Assembly: GCA_022578605.1 (NCBI GenBank)
Contig: MU394125.1
Coordinates: forward strand, 62,001-126,000
From: Camillea tinctor
Lineage: Eukaryota; Ascomycota; Sordariomycetes; Xylariales; Xylariaceae
Direction of reading: 5' to 3'
Length of the DNA: 64,000 nucleotides
Shown: piece by piece, positions 48,471-57,442 of the stretch
How positions within the stretch are numbered: position 1 is the first letter of the stretch
Layout of the letters: each line of letters begins with the position of its first letter
Position numbers and translations under genes: made by a program
The notes under the pieces: model-generated
What the model saw: the letters and a program-made list of their open reading frames with translations, nothing else
Databases searched by the model: none
What the model was told of the DNA's origin: nothing

Positions 48471-51400
48471 CTAAGATGCAGCAGCCCCCGCCTCCCTCTG
48501 CCTCTTGACCACATAATACGTAATGAGGCTCTTCGGGTCGTCCCTAACGCCCCTCATGCACTCCCAGAACCTCGCGTCCCCGAGCCTTGCGTGCAGCGCG
48601 ACGCACAGCTGCACCGCGTCCATGCGCACGCCGCTCTCGCGGCTCTCGAGGCACTTGGCCGCGAGGTCCGCCAGCCCCGCGATCTCCCCCTCGTTCGGCA
48701 CGAACGCCGGCTTCGTCTCCATCAGCTGCTTCAGCACGTGCAGCCCCATGCTCATGCTGCGGTGGTACCCGGTCGCGTCTGCGGCCGACGCTGCTTCCAT
48801 TTTGCTCAGTCCCCTGGTTAGCGTCACTGTGATCTCGTCCGCATCACCGACGCTGACCAGCTCGTCCGCGAATAGCTCCAGCCCGCTGACGATGTGCGTC
48901 CGCGCATCGTAGCACGCGCGCGTGTTCAGCAGCGCCTCGATCCCGCGCGACACGTGCGGCTGGAAGTTGTCGCGCGCCTTCTTGAGTAGAAGCTTGATCG
49001 TAGCAAGGATCTGCGCCTTTACATCCTGCACCCGCTCGGGGGCGAGGTTGCTAAGAGGGGACTCAAGGTAGTGGAACAGGCCTAGCAATAGGGCATCAAA
49101 TTTATCATCACTGAACGGAGCTTTGTCACGAATGAGACTCTGGAGCTTGCGGAATCCATGCACGTCTAGGGTCTGCGCTTTTACGCGAGCAATGGCGCTA
49201 TCGAGAAGACGAGTGTTTTGCCGGGATTTGTCAGAAGAGAAGGCAGGACTACTAGACACACCTTCAGGGTGCGTAGGAGTGCGGGTCAAATTAGCAGCAT
49301 CTTCATTGACAGGCCTGTCTTCGAGCACGGGGCGTTCTGGTACTCCATTTGAAGCGGGCTGGGGCGTTCTCTGCTCCTCGGTGAACGGGTCTTCATATAC
49401 CTTGACAACCTTTGATGGAGTCCCCGTATTAGATACTGGCAGGGGTGGCATCGGGCTCTCCTGGAGTTGTACTATTGGTACCTGGGAAGTCCTAGGGGAC
49501 GCCCTAGCAGACGGAGAATGAAGACTTTCTCTCAAATTGGTAACAATCGGCACAACGAGACTGAAATCCTCGTTCCCCTTTGAAGGGCTGCTAGAGTTTA
49601 TACTACCGAGTGTGGTTCTAGACCTAGCCGGACTAATTGGACTGGCCCGCGGAGAAGCAAGCGATTTACTTGTTGCAGACTTCGATGGTGTTGGGATGCT
49701 GGATTCGCTGTGAGTGGAAGCATGACCCGGCCGAGACTTCGGCACCGTCCTTCTAGGAGATCCCGAAACTGCCTTTGGCGTGGTCGCCTTAGCCTTCTCC
49801 CGGTCAGGACTTGATCGTTCGGCAGCCGGCGCGTCGTGGGAACGAACGGAATACGGACCCGCAGTAGCTGGTCGCGCCACCATTTCAGGCCGTGTCGTCG
49901 TTGTTTCGGGTCGCCTCCTAACCGGCCGCATAGGAGCTACCGACATACCACCGTGAGACTTCGCAGAAGATTCCGGACGAGGCCGGGTCGCGGACGTAGT
50001 TGACGTAGGGGCTGCCGACGTGCTTGATGCATGTTGATTTTGCCGCGCAGGTGTTATAGTAGCCATGGCGGAGCCCGGGCGGGTAGGTAGGTTTCTCGTA
50101 GACATCGCCTTCTTCTGTGCCATCATGGCATCTCTAAGTGAAGGCTTCGATGCCGTCATTGTACTCTTGGATAAGCCCATTCCAGGGCGTGGGGCCGGTT
50201 CGGCTTTTTTCGGCTCATTTGGATTATTCGGGTCTTTTTGTAGCAGTTTCTGCGCAGTGCCATCAAGAGCATCCATGATACTAGTGCCATGGTGTTAGTA
50301 ACGATGGTTTCCAACGACGTCAAAAAGGCCAACTTACGCTTCTGCTCTTGCAGGGAAAACTCCCACGAAAGCCCAATATGTAGACCGCATCTTTTCACGC
50401 ACGCCCGGGTTTGGATCGTTCAGGCCCTTCCTGATGCACTTTTCAATCAGCTCCGCACCGCCAGTGTGCTCTAAGTGGTTTTTGTGATGCGCTTCTTTTT
50501 TAAGCAGAGTCTTCAACCATCCAGCAGCGAATGTCCGCGGCTGCACATTCTTGTCTTGACAAGCACCCCATACGTGTTGCATGATCCTAACAGTATATGT
50601 TGCCCTGCCAATGATTGTGTCTACCGTCACGTTAGCCAAGTGAGAGGCCATCTTCTTCGTGGCTGCGCTCAGTTTAATGAATGTCTGCAGAAGCAATTCA
50701 ACCATCGGATCCATGCCAGGGCCAAAGGTATTGGCGATGTCCTGGACTAGAGCACAACCCTCCTTGGACAGACTTGTGCGCAGCGAGTTGGCAGCCTTGA
50801 TGATTCCATCCAGTAAACTCCGACAGCCCGCGATGAAAGCCTCGGGGAAGTCGGATGCTGCATTGCCAGCAATGAGCCGCCGTAACTTGGTCACACTCTC
50901 TTCTCGCTTCAGCCAATTCTGCTCCGTCTCCTTGCCCTCAAACCAGGGATGCATGTCCGTAAACATGCCATCAAGCTCTCGTTGGGTGTTGACGTAGGAG
51001 GGTTCGACCGTGTCGGCGCTGGCGTCTGGCATGGGGGTGATTGGGCGCTCGCTCCCAAGGGACGAAACACTGGCGGCAAGATTCGGTCTCGACTGCATGG
51101 CAGAAGCCGGTCGGGCCTGCATGGCGGAGGGCGGTCGCATCTGCAGAGCGGAACCCGGTCGCGAGTCCGGGTCTGCGGCTGCTCTCGTCGTGGGGCCTAG
51201 TTCCTTCACGATAGCTTGCTCGATAGCGGGGCGCACTTTGAAATTCTTCAGCTGTTTTTTCAGATCCGACTTGGCCGCGTTGGGCGCGTTCCTACAATGA
51301 CGTTAGCATGGTTGCGCGGTGGCGAAAAGAGGGCTTTCACATGCCTGAAGAGTTCTAGGACGGTGGCCTTGGCGGCATCTCGAACCATGCCGTCGGCGTC

Positions 51401-51992
51401 TTCTAGCAGCTCCATCAGCGTGGGTACGTAGGCACGGAACTGCAGGCCATGTTCATTGTGCATCTGTATGTCGTCAGCGCGACGTCTTTCTCGGTCAAAT
51501 CACGGTTATGCAGGCGGATACACGCACCTGGAGCAGCCACTGCATGCCAGCTTCCTTGGCCCGGGGATTCTTCCCAGCCATTGCGGTGTTGCGCACGAAT
51601 CGCTCGGCGTCTATGGGGGCATGGGCGTACATAACACCCATGGCCTGTATGGCTACTGCTCGGAACTTGTCCTTGGGGTCGCCCATCTTGTCAACAAGAA
51701 CCGGCAGGGTATGCTTCGCCTCGCGAACGATATACTTGGGGTCCTGTCGCGACAGGCGGGTGAGCAGGTGGTTCAAGGCCGTGAAGCCGGCATTGACGAG
51801 GGCCGAGTTGTGGGAGCTCGAAGCCAGTCGGAGAGCTTCGAAGAGCGGTGCGACGCAGGTATCGGGTACATTGTGCTGCTTGATACCCGATTTGATGATG
51901 TTGACGTGATGGATCTTCACATCGACAGCGACGTCCTTCCTCAGGATGGCCAATAAAGTGGCGACCTGGTCGTCGGAAAGTCGTTCAGCCAT
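48471..51992 (-). CDS. stu1: Stu1/CLASP microtubule plus-end protein (4 exons, one GC-AG intron)
   Basis: Exons 51992-51528, 51463-51345, 51291-50338 and 50280-48471 give 1115 residues, the usual length for filamentous-fungal Stu1. Start MAERLSDDQVATLL. The N-terminal TOG domain includes SGIKQHNVPDTCVAPLFEAL and LNHLLTRLSRQDPKYI. A Met-Gln-x-Arg-Pro repeat linker (MRPPSAMQARPASAMQSRPN) follows, then the CLASP_N TOG domain (MFTDMHPWFEGKETEQNWLK, FIKLSAATKKM, REKMRSTYWAFVGVFP), a basic Ser/Pro-rich microtubule-binding region, and a C-terminal helical domain. CLASP proteins bind tubulin and stabilise spindle microtubules. The second intron fits the frame only if it begins GCATGT (51344), giving LFRNAPNAAKSDLKK. 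The GT four bases on breaks the frame. Confidence 0.93.
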
Positions 51993-53208
51993 GATCCCCG
52001 GCTGATTGAGGATCTGGCAGGTCGTGGTGTGTGGTAGCAAAATGCGCTGGTGGCTGGTCCGTGTCGGCGGACGAGGCGGACGAGGCGGAGATGGAGGTAC
52101 AACTGTACTTTGTTTAATAGACGGTGTGTATATGTATCTATGTAAGTGTACACGTCTGGTTCGTGCGGCTTGATCGGGGATCAGGGGAGAGGGGGTGCAC
52201 GGGAAGAAAAGGAAAGGGAAGGAAAATGAATAATAGAAAATGGAAAATGGGAAAATAAAAAGAGGATAAGTTTTAAGGTGAGTTGTAAGTTGTAAGAGAA
52301 TAAGGTAGTTGTACCAGGCAAGGTTAGGTGGGTTTAGGTGGTGTAGGTAACTAAAGTAGTGACTCGTAATTAATTAATAGAGTCTAAACAGCTTGTTTCA
52401 TAATGCAAAAATATGGGAAGGGAAAATAATATGACAAGTCGTCGGTCGCAACGTATGTTAGTCGAGCTGGTCTTATCTTGAGCTTTTCAAGTTAATATTT
52501 TTTTTAGAACTCAACTAAAATGAAAAGAAGAAGAACGTGTTTATTCATAAACAATGTTATGTCAATATGAAGAAAAAAGAAAAAAGGATATTTTGTGACA
52601 TCAACAAAATGCGCATGTAAATTATGGAAAGTGAAAGAAGAGAGATAAAAAAAAAAAAAAAAATTGTGACTACCTAGGTACCTACCTAGTAAGTACTGGT
52701 TGCCGCGGCCGCCAGCCAAGAACCCCCTTCCTGGTGTATTATCTGTTGTTGTTCCCAATGTTGATGGCTAGGTTTATGTTGCTCTGTTGATGGGTCCACT
52801 TATTTAACAGTGTAACCAGCACTACCTAGTGGGGATTAGTGGGTTAGCCGCTGCTACATTATGTATCTTAAGCTCTAGAGCATAAGCCAGAAACTGGTCT
52901 AATCTCCATAATCCCTGGTTCCCCACTTTCCCTCATCATCCATCCCATTACCCCACCTATCAAGTTGCCCAATAAATTGAGACATTGATTCCTGAGAGGG
53001 GCATTTGCATTTGTGCTGCACTTACATATACGACTATATTATATCTAAGTACGCTGATACGCTAATACGCTGATAACATACATACAACCACGACGCGAGG
53101 GAAAGCTCACCTACATATGTTTTGTTATCTATACGTGTACTAACCAAAAAGTAAACAACAACAACAATACTTCTATTATCATCCCATATCCTACCTACCA
53201 CTACGCAC
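51993..53208. other. Divergent promoter region stu1 / BSP-like gene
   Basis: Upstream DNA for two divergent genes. A-rich and T-rich tracts and a CTACCTAGGTACCTACCTAG palindromic cluster (52670-52690); no gene recognised. Confidence 0.5.
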
Positions 53209-54078
53209 ATGTCCCCTCTCCCTCCCAACACCACTCCCGTCCCACCACCTATCTTCGAGCCCGGCATGACCTCCGCAACCACCACCACGGCCCCGACACC
53301 CTCGCCGGTCCCCCACCGCCCAAAGCAGCCCGATTCCGAGCCCGACCCCGACCCCCAACCCGACACCAAACCCCCGGCCCACCCCCTCCCGCGCATCCGC
53401 CTACATCTCAACGACCTCTCCGACGCGGGCACATCCCTCTTCCTCAGCTCGGTATCCGCCGCCGAGCTGCTGCCCAGCAGCATCCGCACCGTGCAATCGC
53501 ACCTATACCCTCTCGCCCCCTCCACCTGCTCTCCCACCACCGCCCCAACGCCAACGCCCTGGCACCTCCCGCCCACGCGGTCCATAACCCTCATCCTGCG
53601 GCCCATGGACGGGGTAGCCTACACCAGCGGTCTGGAGCTCGACCCGGTGCACCACAAGGAGATCCACCTGTCGACGACGTACCTCAGCTCGGTGCCCGCG
53701 TCGCGTGTCGGCGCCGAGATCGCCGGGGTCCTCGTGCACGAGCTGGTGCACTGCTACCAGTACAACGGCTCGGGCACGGCGCCGGGGGGCTTGATCGAGG
53801 GGATCGCGGACTGGGTGCGGCTGGGGGCGGACTTGGCGCCGCCGCACTGGAAGGCGGGCGAGGTGGGCGAGAAGTGGGACGCGGGGTACCAGCGGACGGC
53901 GTACTTCCTGGCGTGGCTGGCGCGGCGGTTCGGGGGGGACACGGTGCGGCGGGTGAACGAGAAGCTGCGGGCGGGGAAGTACGAGGAGCCGGGGTTTTGG
54001 GTGGAGTTGCTGGGGAGGGAGGTGGGGGATTTGTGGGAGGAGTATAAGGAGAGCGTGAAGAAGGGGAAGGGGGAGTAG
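53209..54078 (+). CDS. Plant basic secretory protein (BSP)-like metallopeptidase
   Basis: Intronless, 289 residues. After a Pro/Thr-rich N-terminal 65 residues without a signal peptide comes the BSP (Pfam PF04450) fold. The zinc motif HELVH at residues 177-181 is in VLVHELVHCYQYNGSG, followed by GGLIEGIADWVRLGADLAPP, which holds the conserved Glu and Asp, and then YFLAWLARRFG. These are the hallmarks of the BSP family of M-type zinc peptidases, which are secreted in plants. In fungi many copies lack a leader. The coding part is very GC-rich (third positions nearly all G/C) compared with flanks. Divergent from stu1. Catalytically it looks complete; substrate unknown. Confidence 0.88.
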   Translation: MSPLPPNTTPVPPPIFEPGMTSATTTTAPTPSPVPHRPKQPDSEPDPDPQPDTKPPAHPLPRIRLHLNDLSDAGTSLFLSSVSAAELLPSSIRTVQSHLYPLAPSTCSPTTAPTPTPWHLPPTRSITLILRPMDGVAYTSGLELDPVHHKEIHLSTTYLSSVPASRVGAEIAGVLVHELVHCYQYNGSGTAPGGLIEGIADWVRLGADLAPPHWKAGEVGEKWDAGYQRTAYFLAWLARRFGGDTVRRVNEKLRAGKYEEPGFWVELLGREVGDLWEEYKESVKKGKGE

Positions 54079-54762
54079 AGGAAGAGGAGGAGGGGGAAGG
54101 GGTGGCGGGTGATAGACCTAGCTGTCTGTCTGAGACCGTAGAGTTCTAGCGTGTACTGATTCGCAGGGGGTGATTACACGCATAACCCATATTTCTAGAA
54201 GGCTCTAGACACATTTCAAATAAACCCCATATCGCTAGAATAGATCAGAAGCCTAACTCACTTTATAGCTTAGTTGGGAGAAGAAGGCAGAGTCTGGGGT
54301 GGTTTCAGGCGAGATAGATAGATTGTGGGGGTGACAGTACTATAAGGTACATCACCAAACAAAGACACATCCAAGACAGGCCAAACATCAAAAAGCATAG
54401 AAACAGCACACACTCTCTCTGGTATTAATACCCGGGTCAGAGTAGCGGTTTATGGGATATGATAATTTAATAGATTCTACGAGAAGATATAAAGGAACAT
54501 ATATACCATGAGCCAAAATACCGTAAATTCTTAGTCAGGAGCAAAGGAGAATATAGAGAATGCCCTTTTCCCAAATGAATACCGAAATCAGTCAATCAAA
54601 AAAAGAAAAAGAAAAATACCCTTTACCTATCGCAAACTAGTAGAACGCCATGCCATCTGAATGAATCCTTACACATGGAAAGTTAACAATGTGAAAACAA
54701 AGAACATAGGGGAAATGCTGAGGATGCTGCAAGCATTTCTTCTCCCGTCTAATGTTTATCAA
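54079..54762. other. Convergent 3' intergenic region
   Basis: Between the convergent BSP-like gene and the minus-strand gene at 54763; no gene recognised. Confidence 0.5.
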
Positions 54763-55917
54763 TTATGCATGAACCGCCTCGCCGTTGTCGCTCTCGCTGA
54801 CCACGCTGCCAACCTCGGTCCAGCTAGCGGGCGTCATCATGCCCTCATCTTCGCTCATCACATCGTAGTAGCCACCACGGCTTCCTGATCTCATGGAACG
54901 GGCCTCATCTGCAATATCCTCACCAGAACCGGCTAGGGAGGCTGTGTCGGTGGGGGTCATGACACCGTCGTCGCTGATAAGCTCGGGCTCGGACAGGGGT
55001 GCAGCCGGTGATACAGGTAGTGGCGAGTAAAAGCTGGGGTTCGCCGACGACTGCTCAGCCCAAGCCTGAATCGAGTTGTATGCTTCGTCACGGTCTTCCT
55101 GTCCAGCAGTCATGTATTCGTCCTGACCAAGCTCACGTTCCGAGTATTGGGCTGGCTCGGTGGGGGGTTCCGGTACGTTAACGTCAACTAGGGTGGCGGC
55201 AGAAGCAGTAGCGGGAGCAGCAGGTGTCGGGGAAAGGGTGGCGGTCCGCGAGGGGTGTTCTTTGCTGCCTGCATCCGTTGCGCTGTAGATATCGGACATG
55301 ATCTCATCTTTCTCAGGGTCCATTAGACTGTTCTCGAAGGCGATGTCGTCATCGATCCCGTGCTCATCCGTAAAGGGGTTCGTGTAGACAGAAGGGTTCA
55401 GACCGCGAGCGCCATCGCCACGACGTCGGAAAAGCCCAGAGCTGTTTTGCGGTTCGGATCCAGTGTGAACAACGAAAGTCCCCTTCTCGGCGTTGTCGGC
55501 TGGCTTCATGAAGTCGTCAAAACTTGAGCCTCGAGTTGAGCTCCGGCGTCGGCCCTCGGTCTTTTCGGGATCACCGGATTGTAGCCCCCTCTTTTTGTCT
55601 TCGCGCACCGAGTTCCAGTACAAAATCTCTTCCCGTTGCCGGCGGCGAGACTCCTCATCGGCCTCGACGCCTTGTTCGTCAACTAGCATACCCCTTGATC
55701 GCAAGAAACCTTCGGCGTCTTCGGGTCGGTTGAAGAGGTGTTCGCGCTCCTGTGGGCTGATTCTATCACCGAAGGCATGGAGGGCCATGGCAATACGGCG
55801 TCGGAGGTCCTCGGCCATGCGTCGCAGCTCGGGGGATTCATAGATGGCCACGGCAGCCGTGACGGCTACGGTGAGAGCAATAATGCCCACTGTTGCAGGA
55901 GTGTTAATGGGCGGCAT
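54763..55917 (-). CDS. Conserved fungal protein with N-terminal membrane anchor
   Basis: Intronless frame of 384 residues from ATG at 55917. One N-terminal hydrophobic helix (ATVGIIALTVAVTAAVAIY, about residues 8-26) is followed by a charged helical region (LRRMAEDLRRRIAMAL, RISPQEREHLFNRPEDAEGF, RQREEILYWNSVREDKKRG). The rest is acidic and disordered, Ser/Pro/Glu-rich with SYSP-like and SEDEG motifs. The build suggests a tail exposed to cytosol with an N-terminal anchor in ER or another internal membrane. The type is familiar from many ascomycete genomes as an uncharacterised protein; I do not know a function. No lesion seen. Confidence 0.75.
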   Translation of the reverse strand: MPPINTPATVGIIALTVAVTAAVAIYESPELRRMAEDLRRRIAMALHAFGDRISPQEREHLFNRPEDAEGFLRSRGMLVDEQGVEADEESRRRQREEILYWNSVREDKKRGLQSGDPEKTEGRRRSSTRGSSFDDFMKPADNAEKGTFVVHTGSEPQNSSGLFRRRGDGARGLNPSVYTNPFTDEHGIDDDIAFENSLMDPEKDEIMSDIYSATDAGSKEHPSRTATLSPTPAAPATASAATLVDVNVPEPPTEPAQYSERELGQDEYMTAGQEDRDEAYNSIQAWAEQSSANPSFYSPLPVSPAAPLSEPELISDDGVMTPTDTASLAGSGEDIADEARSMRSGSRGGYYDVMSEDEGMMTPASWTEVGSVVSESDNGEAVHA

Positions 55918-56714
55918 AGTGTACGGGTGATGATCGGGTAGGGAATGAAGGAAACAAGGCGATAAAGAGGTTTAGGTAATAGGAGGTGAAGTGCGGATGC
56001 AACATGAAAATAAATTGCGTAATGGGGGGAAGAGTTTGATGAGAAGAAGTTGTTGCCTTGAGCTGCTCAGAGTCGCTGGCGGGGCTGGAAAGGTACATGG
56101 TGGCGAGCATATGTCACATGTTTTTCCATTAATAAAAAGGTTAATAAAGTAGTGAATTACGTAAAGCATATTATTATTTATTTATACTTTTTTAAAGTTA
56201 TTTAATTTAATAATAAAAAGTAAAATATTATAAAAACACTAGCTTTATTTACGCTTTACTGCTGTGATTTTAATATTTATTAAACCGTTTAATAACGTTT
56301 TTAAGCCAGCGTTTTTTAATGCAAAGTTAACATAAACCTAAGCATAAACCTACCTAGGTACTTAACGAAGGAAGACACCCCTTAAGCTCCCATGTGCTCA
56401 TCGTGTCCGGTCAAGTAACTTTTAAGTTTAGACTCGGTCCACATGAAACTTTATTTCATGAGCCAAGCAAGTGCTTAGGTAATCAAAACCGTCCCCCCTA
56501 ATCCCTCCCCTGGCATAAGACCTATGAATGCCCGCACCAACAATCCAAGGCTGAGAGTCACATTGTCCACTACCTACATAGACCCAACACACACATTGGG
56601 GTCTGTCTTGGCTTCCGAGGTTCATAGGTGATATCCGGATGGTAATACCGTCAAACTAACCAATTCACTCACTCATCCAGCATTTCAAATACAGTGTGAT
56701 CCGATTCAGTCATC
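55918..56714. other. Intergenic region with AT-rich patch
   Basis: About 56110-56335 is strongly AT-rich with TTTAATA/TTATTTA repeats and few CG dinucleotides. To its right is a CCTACCTAGGTAC motif (56349-56361). It marks the change from intact genes on the left to broken genes on the right. No gene seen. Confidence 0.55.
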
Positions 56715-57440
56715 TCAGTTTTTCTGATTTCGGGTAAGAACTAGCCTACAAATAGTAACAGGTAGCATAGACGGTATATAAGAGGATTGTAGAGAACGTT
56801 ATAAGAGGAACGAACTTACAGGCCCGTACAATCGGTGTGGAGGTCGGGGTTCCAAATATATAGGGTTTCCAGTGGAATTCCCCAGCGTGTTGCGATATTG
56901 TAACATGTATCATCCTCTAGGTTCATATGTTAGCTTCCGTAACTTGAAACTTGTAGAGAAAAAAAGAGACTTGGCACTTACTAACAATGTAGTAGAACTT
57001 GTTACAACCTGACACCATGCCACTTTGATGAGGATTTGGTGTTGGAGCTGGTTGGACTGTTATTGGATATGGCTGAACTGTCTCGACAGGAAGGGAAGTA
57101 TAACTGGCTGTCGTGCTCACAGAAGTTGTGTTGACGGTTGGGAATGTCCACGGGTCTGCAGTTGCATAGGTCGTAGCATAACAACTGGAGGCGGCAACAG
57201 TTGTGCCACCCACACATGAGTTTGTAGGCGAACACCCATACCCTAAGTACGTTGCGATGTCCCCGACCGCTTGAACGCAGTAGCTATAGTCCTTGAACAA
57301 ATTGTTGCACGATGTGCTGTTTACTTCAGAGTTAAGGAAGTAGAAATCCGCCAGCGATATCCCTGATGTCTGGGTGACTGACTCGCATGTATCTCCTGCC
57401 CTTATCCGATAATATTTGCCGCACCTGGCATTAGTCCCGT
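56715..57440 (-). pseudogene. LysM-domain gene lacking its 5' end
   Basis: The minus strand encodes two LysM modules. The first opens with CGKYYRIRAGDTC (from about 57423) and continues with SGISLADFYFLNSEVNSTSC. A Thr/Ser/Pro linker leads to the second, which starts CNKFYYIV, crosses an intron (donor GTAAGT at about 56987, acceptor TAG at about 56922), and continues DDTCYNIATRWGIPLETLYI. A further donor GTAAGT lies at about 56816 and a last short exon could end at TGA 56717. LysM modules bind chitin oligomers. Secreted LysM proteins need a signal peptide, but upstream DNA here is the oppositely oriented chitinase remnant. The 5' part is therefore missing and the gene is probably dead. Confidence 0.7.
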
Positions 57441-57442
57441 GA

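Noticed and set aside
53034..53606. 190-residue Gly/Val/Arg-rich frame opposite the BSP-like gene
   Set aside because: Antisense shadow of a GC-rich coding region; no family resemblance.
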